A stretch of 64,000 nucleotides of DNA, taken from positions 363,018 to 427,017 of the forward strand of contig NW_022985073.1 in assembly GCF_010015585.1 (NCBI RefSeq), in the 5' to 3' direction. The stretch's first letter is position 1. Each line of letters begins with the position of its first letter. The notes under the pieces were generated by a model that saw only the letters and a program-made list of their open reading frames with translations, was not told the DNA's origin and made no database searches. Origin of the DNA: Eremomyces bilateralis CBS 781.70. Lineage: Eukaryota > Ascomycota > Dothideomycetes > Eremomycetales > Eremomycetaceae. The translations under genes were made by a program, and so were the position numbers. Positions 1 through 14,115 of this stretch are shown here, piece after piece.

Positions 1-981
1 CGGCGACACGATGCCGACGCTAGTGGTCGGCAGATAGTGGAGCGCCTGGCCGCGGTCCGCCACTCCCCTTCGATATCATCCCCATAATCTCACCTCACCT
101 ATTCTCCACCCAAATAACCAGTGTGATATTCTTCCTCAGGCTTTAGTCAGTTTTTTATGCTTCCGAGAGAGCCCTTTTGATCAGCTGTATCGCATATTGG
201 CCATATTTCGAAGGGAGAGGGCCTATTATCGCTCGGCAATCTTGACAACCCTCATCTATCGGCGTTCACCAATTTTGGCTGGTCCTCATGGCAAGCAATC
301 ATTCCCTTGATGACTTTATCTCTCAGGAGTTATTACCCAACTCGGTAGATTAACGAAGAGGGCAGCAGTCCTGGCCGCCACCCTACCAATGAACATGCGA
401 AGAATCAACCTGTATCCGTCTTAATATACCAATAAGGTTTGGCTGCAACTTACCCCCAGCATCGCTAGCTAGAAAGGGTTGTCATAACTTCCACGAATCC
501 TCGTCGCTGTCCCATGCCCTCAGTCCCGGTTCGATATGCGTCTTGTTTATACCCATATACGAGTCTTTCATACGCTCCACGCGCTTCCCCGCAATGAAAC
601 AACCTGGATTCTACCCCTGATGCGCTCTGTCTCGTTCCTGTTCATGTGGGCTCACTGACCCCTTCTGGCTGCACGGGTCAACCGCTGTCGTTTAACTCTC
701 GCGCATCCCTCTTCTTGCTGCTCCTTCTTCCCAAAATATCCTACATTCGGCCTCGCGAAACGACGCAGTCAGCGTGTTGGCCAGCTCATAACCTGTTGAA
801 GACCGGCCTCATCCTCGAACGTCCTTTTTCGAGTCCTCTGGATGTCGTGACCACTCTGTTATTCCTGTCCAATCCTGACATCACGACCGCGCCTTTGCCT
901 CGGCCTGTGGGGGAACGATGAAAATGTCCACCTCTACCACCCAACACCGACAATAGTACGAATCGGCGACGGATCGCCATC
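1..981. other. Intergenic / 5' flank, no supported gene
   Basis: I see no convincing coding exon here. The two short open frames (646-921 plus, 786-1073 minus) lack family resemblance and overlap each other or the next gene's first exon. The pyrimidine-rich stretch just before 980 is what is expected of a promoter and 5' leader for the rhodopsin-domain gene that follows. Confidence 0.6.
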
Positions 982-2463
982 ATGCGAAAAGTACCGGCCG
1001 CGGTGATGGACCGTTGGCCTGCGCCCAACTTCGTTAATCCGGAGTCGCAGGCCAACAAGATGCTGATTTCCATCTATATCTGCATAATAATCATCATCTT
1101 CGTGCTCTTGCTTCGGCTGTACTCTAGAATATACGTCGCAAAGTGGGTCTCCGCTTGGTGTGATGGAGCGAATCGACTGGGCTAACTGGCATTTGCATCA
1201 GATTCTTTGGAATGGACGACTGGATGATTGTGCCCGCTGCTGTAAGCCTTCTTCAAATCCACATGAACCTAGATCACACAGAACTAACTGTAGTATAGAT
1301 CACGGCCATCGGGTACGGGATCAACGCAATTGTCGCCATCGACCACGGCTGGTGTAAGAAGTTTTTAGTCTTTAGCTTAGAGCACGACTGACAAACTCCA
1401 GACAAACACATATGGGACCTCCGACCACATGAACTAATGATGGCTCGAAAACTCGTCATCGCATCCAACCTGACCGGATTGTACACAGCCGGTTGTACAA
1501 AACTTTCTGTCCTTCTCCTATACCACCGAATCGCGCCGGCATATTCTCGATTTCAATATCTAGTCTGGTTCTTTACTGGACTCGCCATCCTTTGGATCAT
1601 CAGCTTTACCGCCGCGAACTTCCTGCTGTGTATCCCGCTTCATGCGTATTGGGATCTCAATTACGATGGTCCGCAGTCGTGCTTTGTGGAGGTGCCCTAC
1701 TTTGTCGCCTTCGCAGGAATCGATCTCTTCCTAGATACCGCCATATTCATCCTGCCTCTACCGCTGGTCATCCCACTTCGTTTACCGAAGCGTCAGAAGA
1801 TGATCCTTGGAGCTGTGTTTGGGATTGGGATTTTGTGAGTACAGCAAAATCCATCGATCACTACCAAAACTGACGTGCTTCAGCGCGGTCGTTGCAGCAG
1901 CCCTTCGGTTACCAAGCCTTGTTCGGGTAACGGAATCATTTGATCTAACCTGTAAGCACCCCATCGCCTCCCTTCGTCCCTTAAAACACTTCAAACCCTT
2001 CGAGTATTAACCAGCCTCAGGGGAAATCTACGATGCTGCCCTCTGGACCCTTGTCGAAGCCACCGTGGGCATCTTCTGCGCCTCCGTCCCCGCCCTGAAG
2101 CCCCTCGTCCAGAAATACACCCCCGCCATCCTCGGCACCATGGGCAACGGGAATCTCACGGGGAGCGGCCACATCAATAGCGGGATGTACCCGAACAGCC
2201 AACCGGCGTTCAGCCGCGCCGACTCGCGGGCATACAGCGAGCAGGCGTGGAGCCGCACGCGGTCGCGAACCCTCAGCGAGCCGACCTACAGTCGCGAGCT
2301 GTCGCGGACACAGAGCGGCAACGTTGTTTTCAGCGACATCGAGCGGGGGAAGGGGTCTGGGGAGTTGGAGAGCGTGATCCTGACGCGGATCGAGCTGGCG
2401 GGGCGGGTGCGGGAAAGCACCGACAGTTCGCAGCGATTGGTGTCGCCGCGGCGTATGGTTTGA
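982..2463 (+). CDS. Fungal rhodopsin-domain (SAT4-type) integral membrane protein
   Basis: The spliced product is about 399 aa from six exons: 982-1142, 1202-1241, 1299-1353, 1402-1834, 1884-1951 and 2021-2463. All introns are GT..AG and the phases join cleanly. The protein opens with a hydrophobic segment (MLISIYICIIIIIFVLLL) and then reads FGMDDWMIVPAA, DHGWYKHIWDLRP, and DLTWEIYDAALWTLVEATV across the joins. These are hallmark blocks of the fungal seven-helix rhodopsin-domain family, found in hundreds of fungal plasma-membrane proteins without assigned ligand. The last 110 residues are a Ser/Arg-rich cytoplasmic tail. The start is the first ATG, just before the first helix. The family assignment is firm; the function is unknown, and no retinal-binding role should be assumed. 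Confidence 0.85.
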
Positions 2464-2939
2464 TGGGATTCAATGGGAATGATTATGGCTTATGGTTCGA
2501 TGGATTGGGATGGATCGTTGTTGAGCATTCGGCGTTTTGCATATGATATGATTCCTGGGGTATGTGGATCTCTTGGTTGATGGCATATAGGTATTTATGC
2601 CGACTTGATTTACCTCATATTATGGCCAATGTGTATTTAGGTAGAACTATCAATTGTATGATGAAGAATATTACCATATTAACAGTGAAACCAGTCGCCC
2701 CTTTCTTGATGCATCCTCATGAACGTGAATAAATATAGCGACGGACCCATTGACCTGCGTTAGAGACATTCTGCTGCTCATCCCGCCGCTCATCCTGTCG
2801 GTCACCGCAGTGCTCGTTGCGTAGATCATCGTGCTTGATAATTCGAGTTGGTGCTTTCTGCCTAGTGATTCACGATCTTTCGAATACATTCTGTGTTTCT
2901 TCTGCTTCTATTTTCTGCACGCATCACAATATCATGTTG
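2464..2939. other. Intergenic, nothing recognised
   Basis: This holds the 3' flank of the rhodopsin-domain gene and AT-rich DNA leading into the retrotransposon relic. I find no gene in it. Confidence 0.5.
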
Positions 2940-3310
2940 GGTCTCGGGATCCCGGAGTCTATCCATGATTAGATTGGCTTATACCCGCCACCCCCGGCGC
3001 AGAATCGCCTACATAGCTTCCCATACCAGAGTCTGCACAATGTTTAAGTCCATAGGTCGATTTCACTGCCCGAAGCACTTTGTTCGGGGCCTCAGAGTAT
3101 CTTTTCGGTGCTTCAAAGTAGGTCTCTTCGTCGATGTCTTCATGTAGGCAGGCGGTTTTGATGTCCTCCTGTCGACACTTGTAGCCAAGGAGTGCCACAA
3201 GTGCGAGAGAGGCCAGATATAACGGTGACTTGACCACCGATGCGAATGCTTCCTGGAAGTCCACTCCATAGGCATTTTCAAACCCATGTACAACTCAACT
3301 AGCTTTGTAT
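2940..3310 (-). mobile_element. Decayed Ty1/copia reverse-transcriptase fragment
   Basis: Read on the minus strand, the frame gives YGVDFQEAFASVVKSP, then a hydrophobic block ending ALLGYKCRQEDIKTACL, then HEDIDEETYFEAPKRY, then KVLRAVKSTYGLK. This is the order of the copia-type RNA-dependent DNA polymerase N-terminal part (YxxTFAPVVK, QxDVKTAFLxGxLxEE, KSLYGLK). An in-frame TGA lies just upstream, in the equivalent of the YKARLVARG block. A frameshift lies near 3000, after which a second frame gives LWYGKLC. No catalytic YVDD block, LTR or integrase is visible nearby, so it is a dead piece. Confidence 0.8.
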
Positions 3311-6300
3311 CTGGTGGTCCCTCAATCTTCGTGCCATGGCATGCGTCGACGGACTTGACGGGCTCTTATATATAGCGCTTCCAACCATGCGCGAAGCCCG
3401 TCCGACTGCTGAACCACCCGAGTTCACATCCTCGTCCACCGTCTCCAAGGCCCTCTGACTGCCTCAAGGGGGACAGCTTCTCCCAGCGCCAGCCTCAGGA
3501 TTCGGAGTATCTCGGGTAGCACCTGGTTCCCTAGTCGAGTATTTGAGCCCTGGTATATATAGGACCTGCATCATGCCGTAGAAGAAGATGGCCTAGAAGT
3601 GGCCCCGAACCTGGTCCCTCTCACTGCGGGACCCCAACCGGACCATGTAGGAGGCATAGGTCGAGGTCCTTGTGGTAGTTCAGCAGGGCTTCTTTCGTTT
3701 CTCGTTCCGCATTCAATTTCTCCACACCGCCCTGGAGCTTCCTCATCCGCTCGTCCTGCTCCTCATTACCGGCGCGGAGTTCACGAGGAAACTGGCGGAA
3801 GGCTCGGAGTCGTAAGAAGGTTATCTGTTCGTAAATCGAGAGTATGAATTCCTCGATGTTGACCCCATTCCAGCTTGTGTCGCGTCTCGGTTAGGGATGA
3901 ACCTCCTGGGTCGACAGGTCGAAGCGGGGAGAAGCGGTCGGGGCTTTGGACGACCTCGCAAGTCTAAAGGCCTGGAGCCGGTTGGAAACTTTCATGCTCC
4001 TCCAAGAGATTCACCGACGCCGCTTTTTCTGCGTCGAGGTTTGTTATATAAGCGATTTGAATGGTTCTATATCGACTATTTCGTTGCTACCTGAACTGCC
4101 GAAACTTTATGAGCTGCTGAAGGTCTAGGGCACTTACTTCGTGGACATATGTTGATTTCTCTGCATGGGATCGGGAAATGGTATATAACCTGTGCATTGC
4201 CGCTCGAGCGGTAGCCTTTGTAGTAGCCAGTGACGAGGGCGGGAACGAGGGCGAGGATGAGGACGAGGACCAGGACGAGGACAATGGGTGCCATTCCTTG
4301 GTCGCTCTGCATGCGCTGAGTATATACATCATCCATGCAGCCATGTTGGCTTTCGTTCTAAACGGGGCCACCAGCGAAGAGGATGGTTCTGAATTGAGCT
4401 CGCATCGGGCTTGGTTGGACCATGGGTTCCGATCCTCGTCAGTTCATCCCAGTGGGTCGCGAAGTTGGTCGATGCCGGCAACGGCTTGGCCCTGCATGAG
4501 CCATGTGGTGACAAGGTGGGCGAACATGTACGTGGACCGTGGTCGTTGCAGGGCTTCTGCGGAGTCTATGAGTCGGCTGAGTTTGTGGTATATAGATATG
4601 ACTTCGGCATTACGACGTTGGATCGATACCAGCTCCGCGAGCTGGCGGACTCACTCAAGAACATGAACGAGATCGAGATGGGCTTCGATCCTTGTTTCGC
4701 CAATCTACAACCAACGTTGGGTGTGCCATATCAAGGCTTCGTGGGCAACTGGATTGCGTCGGTTCGATCGGCCAGCGGCAAGGCGATCGAAGAATCTTGT
4801 CACAAAATATATACTGATCGAACAAGTCCAGGACTATATTGATGGTGTAGAAATTCATATATAAGATCGGTTCGATAAGATATTTCTGAGGGCTGGCAAA
4901 GGAGATTTAGGGTTAGAATGAAGAGCAGGCTGAAGAAGATTGAAAGAATTTCTCATAAATTTGATGGGCTGAATAAGTCATATAAACGACATATTGTTTG
5001 ACCGGATCCAAACGGTTGAATGAATTGGTTTATAATTCCGGAGGGTGCGAGAAGGATAGGGAAGGATAGAGAAGTAGGAGGACGATCTCTCTCTTTGAAA
5101 ATCAGGACGGAAACCTAACAAACGAGGAACACGAATCACAGTGGACAATACAGATACCCTCGCAGAGAAAACGCTGGACGCAAACGAGGGCGGATGAAAG
5201 GATACAACTGTACGGAGTATTAGGAGGTGTATGTAGCCGTCAGAAGATATGAAACTCGCCTAGTTCCTTCGTTGTAGTGATGGGAGGTCTCCCAAACAAT
5301 AACAAAGACGGGACGAAATAGGTGATAGATAGCTATCGCCGTAGGGAGGTATCCTTGACACACAGGTCTCCAGCCTACCAAAAAAGAAAGAAAAAAGCGA
5401 GGAAAGAAGCACAGGGCATGGAAATTCTTTCAACATAGGCACGGCAAAGAAGTCCAGAGCAGATACCGCTAAGGTACAATAGCAATCGTGAGTTTTCAAA
5501 GCCCTGGACCCCATGGTCCCGGTCCACCCGGGTATCAAATGCATCCAGCATCAATGATCCATCATGGTTGGGGACATCTAGTAAACGGGATAGTATTCTA
5601 GGCTTGTACTCAAAGTTTTTTGGCGCTCTAAAGGTGACTAAACGCCGGAGTTTGATGGGCAGGGGAAGCGAGTCCACCCATCTTAACAGAAGCTTTGCAT
5701 CGAGTTGATGATACAAAACCAGAAGTCAATTTGACATCTTTAGGCAGATCAGAGGAAGCCATCAATTCGTTCCAATGACTGTTCATAAGGCAGATGGATG
5801 CCATGCCCATGCTCTTGCTGCTGACTGCTTGTCTGGCACATCGAAAAACGGTCTTGTTCATGGTACTTTATGCAGTGTAGCTTGCATCGTGAGCCAATAA
5901 ATGGCTGACAAAGGATTTCCTCAGCGGATAAATGCTATTATCTAATCCACTTGCAGATCAGATGATACCTGTCGTCCAGCTGAGTGCTAGGAATTGCTTT
6001 ACAGTGGGGGTGGAGCTTGTTGATTTATGATTGTTGAGTGACAGGCTGACAGCGGAGCAAAAAAATGCAAAGGGGTGAGATGATCGGAACTGCCCCGCGG
6101 ATGTGTTGATCGCCCAAACATTTCATCATCGCTTTCTCCGGAGGTTCACTTCATCATTTCTGGTTCCCATAAGTCAACGACTCTTGACGGAATTATCTGA
6201 AGAGATCAATTGCAAAAACATCAGGTTGTAAGTTCCAACATTCAATTGTCTTTCTTACACTAGTTAGCCTTCAACACTTTCTGTTTGTCGTGTTGATAGT

Positions 6301-6442
6301 GCCCCGCCTACACCGCCTACCATTGTGCTGACTCTCTGAATTTCTCCGCTCGAATCCATTCATAAAGGATCAGTTCTGATACATTGTCTAATACATTCTA
6401 GAGTCAATACTTCTCCCATTGAGTCATCCATCAGCCGCAATC
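3311..6442. other. 3.1-kb gene-poor interval with possible retroelement debris
   Basis: No gene model can be supported. On the minus strand 3621-3890 is open for about 89 codons and encodes a charged, helix-prone stretch (EEQDERMRKLQGGVEKLNAE) like the coiled-coil part of retroelement Gag proteins; this is a weak call. An acidic GAG/GAC-rich simple-sequence tract occurs near 4232-4282. Minus-strand frames at 5375-5861 have no recognisable motif. The last few hundred bases are pyrimidine-rich and are the likely promoter and leader of the glucose-6-phosphate isomerase gene. Confidence 0.45.
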
Positions 6443-8290
<1,848 letters not shown>

Positions 8291-8888
8291 AGGCTGGAAG
8301 GCGAGAGCCCGCATCGATGGAGGGACTGGAGAAGGGAGGGCGATTCGGTGAATGGGATGGGAAGAAACAAATAGTGCATAAAATGACTTTATGAGTTAGT
8401 AGTAACAAGGGGCAACTCTCGATAATAGATCCGTATCAGCCTCCTAAAGTCGTAGATTGACCGCACTGTAGGTTACGGGATTCCGCCAAACGATGCTCCT
8501 CAAATGGCTGCCATCTAAAATTCTTCCTGGCCTCTTTGCCACATCACTACTCTTGCTCTTGCTCTTGCTCATAATTACATCTGAAGCCATTCATAAATGC
8601 TATGGAGTACGGTACCTATTGGTGAGCTTTGGAGGGAAATACCTAATGGTAACGTCAGGACGTGAGGTAATTAGTCGTTGGAATAGAGCTCTAACCGAAT
8701 CGGGTTAGAACGAGTATGGATAAGGTACTTCGACAACAGGGAAACGGATCTGATATCGTCAACAACCCACCCTTTAACCACAAAATCCAAAATGGTTGGA
8801 AGATAATAGCTCTGCGCGAGCACTGCGCTCGTGTGACTTTTGATAGACATTGTAATTAATACTTGCCAGCTCCCACCGGTCCTCCCAT
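8291..8888. other. Intergenic between pgi1 and the next plus-strand gene
   Basis: This holds the 3' flank of pgi1 and the promoter of the next gene. The open frame at 8493-8708 has no family features. No RNA gene was recognised. Confidence 0.5.
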
Positions 8889-10052
8889 ATGGACTCCCGA
8901 CGTGTCTCGCCATGGACGAGTGCCATACTAATCCTGCTGGTTTGGTCGACTGTTTGCTCCGCCGTCGCAAGCGGAGATGGGCCTGTGAAATCAGTCGCGA
9001 AGGGATGGTCATATAATGATGCTATACCGCTGAGTTGCTTGAACCGGAAAATGTGAGTAACGAGTGAGAGCGCGTGGAACCTATGAATACCAAACCAACG
9101 AAGCTAACCTCTGCTATAGAGAGAGTGGGGAACATGTATGCTGCACGAGACAGATATTGCGACGATATAGGAGCAATTGCTTATGAATGAGCGCTAGATC
9201 ACGGACGAGAATGGCCAACTGCAATATATCCCCTTCCATATCTGCAAGGAGACCGGTCGACCCCTCGAACTCCTCTATGGAGTTGATACCAGTATGTCTC
9301 CAGCCCCTCCCCTACACATCCTACTTTGCTTCAGTGACCGCTGACCCCTCCTCCCAGCAATCAACTGTACCCTCGACTTCATCTCCGACTCCCTCTTCCA
9401 CCTCCTCGAATTCTACGTCCACAACGACGCTCCTCTAACCTGCCGTCTCCCCACCCGGCCGCTTCCCTCCCTCTCTCCACCCTCCTCCACCGACAAAGGC
9501 GTCCCCGACTCCGGCCCCCACGACCTGCCCCCACCCCCCGACTCTGCCTCCCGCCCCAACACTGGCATCGGCGCCGACGACCCTCTCTACACACCCCTCC
9601 TCGTTGCCCTCACCGGCACCCTCCAACTCTCCCACCTGCATGTCTCCAACCACCTCAACCTCATCGTGCACACCGCCCACGGTGCCCTCTCCCCCTCCAC
9701 CTCTCCCCCTCCCAACACCAACACCCCGCAACGACGAAAGGGTGCGAAAGACGGCCTCATCACCGCCGCGACCGCGTACTCCAGCCCCCCATTCCCGCAC
9801 ACCGATTCCAGCAACGCGAAGCTCGTGATCGGCGACGAGCTCACGCTGCGGTTTACGGTACGGTGGTATGGCGGAGCGCTGCCGGTGGACGGGGCGTCCG
9901 GGACGAGGGTTTCATGGGCGGGCTGTTTGTATTATTTGGCGGTAGGGGCCGGGTTTGGGGGAGGGGTGGTGTTTGCGTGGTTGAGGAGGGGGAAGAGGGC
10001 GGGACCGATTTTGGCGATGTATGGGGGTGGGGGGAGTGGGAAGCGGGATTAG
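8889..10052 (+). CDS. Uncharacterised secretory-pathway membrane protein
   Basis: A four-exon model (8889-9052, 9120-9135, 9198-9291, 9358-10052) gives 322 aa; the second exon is only 16 nt. The ATG is followed by a typical signal peptide (SAILILLVWSTVCSAVAS). The lumenal part begins with a cysteine-containing domain (IPLSCLNRK, FHICKETGRPLELLYG, INCTLDFISD) and continues through a long Pro/Ser/Thr-rich linker. Near the C terminus one hydrophobic segment (CLYYLAVGAGFGGGVVFAWL) is followed by basic residues, so a single-pass type I topology is expected. I do not recognise the family by name; the intron phases and signal peptide make it a real gene. Function is unknown. Confidence 0.7.
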
Positions 10053-10455
10053 GGGGGGGGATTGGATTGGGATTGTGGATATACCCTAATGTTGGAAGTG
10101 AGGATGGGCTGTGTTTTGGGAATTTGGTGTGGTGATGAGCTAAGCTGGTGGAAGTTGATATAGCGGTTGAGATTGTTGTTGTACATTTGTCTAGATCTGG
10201 TCCATAAAGCCAAGGCTAGGACTATTTACGAAAAGCCTTCTATGATATAAATGCCAACGCTATGAACATCCCTTGTTTTTATACATGTCCCTCCAAGAAG
10301 CCATGGTACAGGAATTACACATAATGCTCAGACAAACACCATGGTCACGGAATCTTCCAAGACCTACAATCCCCATCTGATCCCACGCCTGTCCAGCTCC
10401 ATCAACGAGTGAACTTCCACTGACGCGTTTATCGATGCCTCAAGTCAACCACCCC
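10053..10455. other. Convergent 3' intergenic region
   Basis: This lies between the membrane-protein gene (plus) and the bS21m gene (minus). It contains G-rich then AT-rich DNA with no coding signal, and is probably the two 3' UTRs. Confidence 0.5.
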
Positions 10456-11226
10456 TCACCACCCCTTCGTCCTCAACTCCTGCACCCTCTTCACCATCAA
10501 CTCAAACTCCTTTGAAAACCTCCTTCTCCAACTCTCCCTCGCCACCCGCTTCCGCTTCAACCCCGGCCGCTCATGGAACTTCTGCCGATGCATATCCGTC
10601 TTCACTTTATTCCGCCGCAGCGTCATGTCCAAGTTCCGGATTGCGTACGCCACGTCCCCCTTCAACCCCACGTTCTCCCGCTGCACCTTGATCGAGCGGC
10701 CCACCGTCGGGTTCGTCCGCACGGTGCGTTCCTCCACCTCGGTCGCGGAGTGGGGGAAGGGCGCCGAGGCGGACGCGGGCACAGCACGGCGGAGGGCGGC
10801 GAAGTCGGCGGTGAGGTCGTGTGGGTCCCGTTGGGATTTGCGGAGGCGCGAGCGCATGCCTTCGGCGATGGAGACATGGGGGGTGTCCGAGCGGCGGGGT
10901 TGGGTCCATGAGGGCGAGGAGGTGACGGGGCCGGAGGAACGGGAGAAGGTGAAGTCGGAGAGGACGTCTCGGGAGTTGCGGGGGTTAGGGGTAGAGGTGG
11001 ATGAGTCGTTGGAGTGCTTAGGTTCGTCGGAGTTGCCTTGGGCGGCGGATTGGGCTTGGCATAGTCGGGTTTGGGAGAGGAAGCGCCGCTGAGCGGGGTT
11101 TAGGAGGGGATTAGGTGAGGATGGGATGATTGTGCGCGATGGCGGGTTTCGAAGGATGTGTGATATGCGATTGGCAGCTTGTCGCTGGATCTGAACGAGG
11201 CATCGTGCCCCTCGGTGCGATGGCAT
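10456..11226 (-). CDS. mrp21: Mitochondrial small-subunit ribosomal protein bS21m
   Basis: A single exon of 256 aa. The N-terminal 60 residues are rich in Arg/Ser/Gln and nearly free of acids (a mitochondrial targeting sequence). A low-complexity linker of about 80 residues follows. The conserved S21 domain fills the C terminus: RTVRTNPTVGRSIKVQ, YAIRNLDMTLRRNKVKTD, RQKFHERPGLKRKR and the ending SWRRRFSKEFELMVKRVQEL. This matches the fungal Mrp21 arrangement, in which a short bacterial-like S21 core is preceded by a long extension. It diverges from the RBM25-like gene across about 410 bp, so the two may share promoter elements. Confidence 0.88.
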   Translation of the reverse strand: MPSHRGARCLVQIQRQAANRISHILRNPPSRTIIPSSPNPLLNPAQRRFLSQTRLCQAQSAAQGNSDEPKHSNDSSTSTPNPRNSRDVLSDFTFSRSSGPVTSSPSWTQPRRSDTPHVSIAEGMRSRLRKSQRDPHDLTADFAALRRAVPASASAPFPHSATEVEERTVRTNPTVGRSIKVQRENVGLKGDVAYAIRNLDMTLRRNKVKTDMHRQKFHERPGLKRKRVARESWRRRFSKEFELMVKRVQELRTKGW

Positions 11227-11637
11227 TGTGACGAGATAGTAGGACCCAAAGCTCTATCATCGACTTCTCATGTTTAAGAGGGGGATCTAGATGGTAGAAA
11301 TGATATATGTGGAGGATGATTGGATTGCGGATTGGGTAGTATGGTGGACTGATAGAGTTAATGTTGAAATCAAAGATTCGTAGTGGAAAAAGTGCCTAAT
11401 AAAGCACGAGCCAAATATTCCTTCAGTTCATCCCGCAGCTCAAGTATCAGGAACACATCAACTTCTGCTTTCAACTTTCGCTCACTCCTTTAATCTGCCG
11501 TCTTTTCCTCCTTCTTGAACACGGTGCTGGAGAACCCCTAAAATATTTTAACATCTCTGGCATTCATTCCATTCGGCCAACCCGAAGCGACACGCAGAGT
11601 TCCACCTACCATACGTCCCCGGGCATACAGCGTCTCG
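11227..11637. promoter_or_regulatory. Divergent promoter region of mrp21 and the RBM25-like gene
   Basis: About 410 bp separate the two start codons. It is the only space available for both promoters. I could not identify specific factor sites with confidence. Confidence 0.5.
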
Positions 11638-14115
11638 ATGTACAACTATCAAGGTATTGCATATCCCTCTTCCGTTTGCGCTAAAGCCTAACTAACAATC
11701 CAATAGCGCCCGGCCAATATGGTGGTCCTCCTGGATATGGCGGATTTCCCGGCCAATCCAACTCTCCCCCCGGAGTGGGCGCGCCAGGCATGGGTACGTC
11801 CTCCTCACTTTCACGACCATACTCCACTAACATCACGAAGGTCCCCCGGGGTCTTCAGCTCCACCAGGTGTAGGCGCACCTCCAGGCGTTGGATCACTCC
11901 AGAACCCTCTTCCGAACCGACCAACCGGCCTGCCAGCCAACTTCCAACCCCCCGCGAACATGCCCAACATCAACTTCTCCGCACCCGTCATCCGACTCGG
12001 GACCACAGGCCCCGGCAAGGCCGGACCAGGGGAAGGTCGACGAGACGACAGTGGCCCACGAGGGAGTCGCTCTGGGCTAGGGATGGGTGACTTCCGCGGG
12101 GACGGACAACGCCAGCAGATGCGGGACGCGATGGCCGCGTTGGTGCCGCCGACGCGCGAGGAGATTGCGCGCACGATCTTCGTGGGCAACATCACAGCCG
12201 GAGTGGGCGGCAACGACGGCATGGAGCGGATCCTACGAAGCGCGGGACATCTGCGACGGTGGACGCGGGCGACGGATGCAGATGGGAAGGAGATGGATTT
12301 TGGGTTCGCGGAGTTTGAGGATGCGGAGAGCCTGGAGACGGCGGCGGACGTGCTGCAGGACGTGATGGTGCCGGTGAAGAAGGCGGAAGCGGGAAAGTCT
12401 TCCGATGAAGAGATGGAGAAGTCAAAGTTGCTGGTAAGTTGATCATGGGTTACAGTGAGTACTTAGGCTGATCCTCTAGGTCATTGTCGACGACGCGTCG
12501 AAGAAGTACGCGGAGGAATGGAGAATCAAACGAACCGAAGACCCTTCACAGCACGCTTTCAGAGTTGACACGGCGCGAGATGCATTGACTGGGGTCCTAG
12601 CGAGCCTTTTCAACCCGATGCCCGACGTCTCCAGGGATGCGGATGGCGATAGCTCGATGCGCGACGAGAAGCAAGAAGCCGATCCCGTCACTGGGGAGAT
12701 CATCACCATCCCAATCACCGTCGAAGACGAGCTCTCCGACATCCCCGCTGAGATGCGGGAGATTGTCGCCGGAGAAATCGCTGCGTTCCGGGAACGAAGC
12801 AACCGCCGCGACCAGGAGCGACTGCGACGCGAAGAAGAACTCGAAAATGTCGAAAAGCAGCGTAACATCACATCCCGACTCAGCCGTCTCGCATCTCCGC
12901 CTCATACCGCACCGACCGGACCCGGCGGCGCCAATCACATCCCCACCGGCCCAGCGGGCGCCCCTAGCGGCCCCAAAGCGCTCGCCCCCACCAACGGCGT
13001 CTCCTTCGTCAACGGCGCCTCTAATGGCCTCTCTACCTGGCTCGGCAAAGAAGACACCGACAGCGACGCGTCCGACTCCGAACTCGAACGTCGCCGCGCC
13101 GACAAAAAACGCGCCGACCTCGACAAGCTCGCGCACGACTACTCCCGCCGCTGGGAAAACCGCGAGCGCTCCCGCGCTGCCGCCGTCGAGCGCGAGCAAG
13201 CCCGCGACGAGGACGACGAACGCGCCCGCGCCAAGGAGAAGGCGTCCCTAGCCCAGCGGCTCCGCGACTGGAACGACGACGCCGAGGCCGCCCGCAAGAC
13301 GGACGACTACTACCTCGACCGCAGTCTCTGGCTGCGCAAGCGCGCGGCGATCCGCGGGCGCGAGGCGCTGAACGACGAGCGCGACCGCGTGGCGGAGGGG
13401 CTGGAGCAGGCAAAGGACCACGAGCGGCGGGAGCAGGCGCGGGACATGGCGGACTCGTTCCTCAGTACGCAGGCGCGGGAGTTCGGGGCGCCGGCGGCGG
13501 GGACGGTGGCGAGGGAACCGGCAAGGTTTAAGATGTCGTTGGGGGCGGCGGCGCAGAAGGCGCAGGCGGCGGCGGCGCCGAGGCGGACGGTGGCGGAGGT
13601 AGAGGGGCTGTTGGAGGATGAGGAGGAGGGGCAGGCGACAGGGCGGCGGACGTTGGTGCCGATTCAGTATGACGCGGCGGAGGCGGGCGGGGCGGGGTTG
13701 AGTGAGGAGGAGCGGGCGCAGGCGGTCAAGGCGCTGGCGGGGGAGATTCCGACGGATCGGGAAGGGTTGTGGGGTTGGAAAGTGCGGTGGGAGTTTGTGG
13801 ACGACGCGGTGGTGAGCGAGCAGTTGAAGCCATTCGTGGAGAAGAAGATCGTGGAGTATCTGGGTGTGCAGGAGCAGATGCTGGTGGATGTGGTGGAGGA
13901 ACATATCCGCAAGCGGGGGGCGCCGGGGGAATTGGTGGGGGAGTTGGAAGGGGTAAGTCTACATTTCTTTCTCCTTTTTGTGGTTATAGTTCTGTGCTTG
14001 ACTTGATGCTGATATGTTATAGGCATTGGACGAGGAGGCGGAGAATTTGGTGAAGAAGCTCTGGCGTATGATCATCTTCTTCTCCGAGAGCGAGAAGCGT
14101 GGGTTGTCGACTTGA
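11638..14115 (+). CDS. RNA-binding splicing factor, RBM25/Snu71-like (RRM + PWI)
   Basis: Five exons (11638-11653, 11707-11793, 11841-12433, 12480-13952, 14023-14115) give 753 aa. The first exon carries just 16 coding bases. The protein begins with a Gly/Pro/Tyr-rich low-complexity region. It then has an RRM-type fold from about residue 144 (ARTIFVGNITAG, with FGFAEFEDAESLE as the RNP1 region). A conserved linker follows (KKYAEEWRIKRTEDPSQHAF), then a long Arg/Glu/Asp-rich helical region, and a PWI domain from about residue 650 (WGWKVRWEFVDD, FVEKKIVEYLG, LWRMIIFFSESEKRGL). This order is that of RBM25, a U1 snRNP-associated splicing regulator. It should act in the nucleus. The orthology is strong; I assign no symbol. 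Confidence 0.88.

Noticed and set aside
4178-4666. ORF with EDEDQDEDNG acidic run
   Set aside because: A simple-sequence GAG/GAC tract, with no conserved domain and competing frames on the other strand.
12597-13904. Long minus-strand ORFs opposite the RBM25-like gene
   Set aside because: Antisense shadows of an Arg/Glu/Ala-rich coding region, with no recognisable domain.
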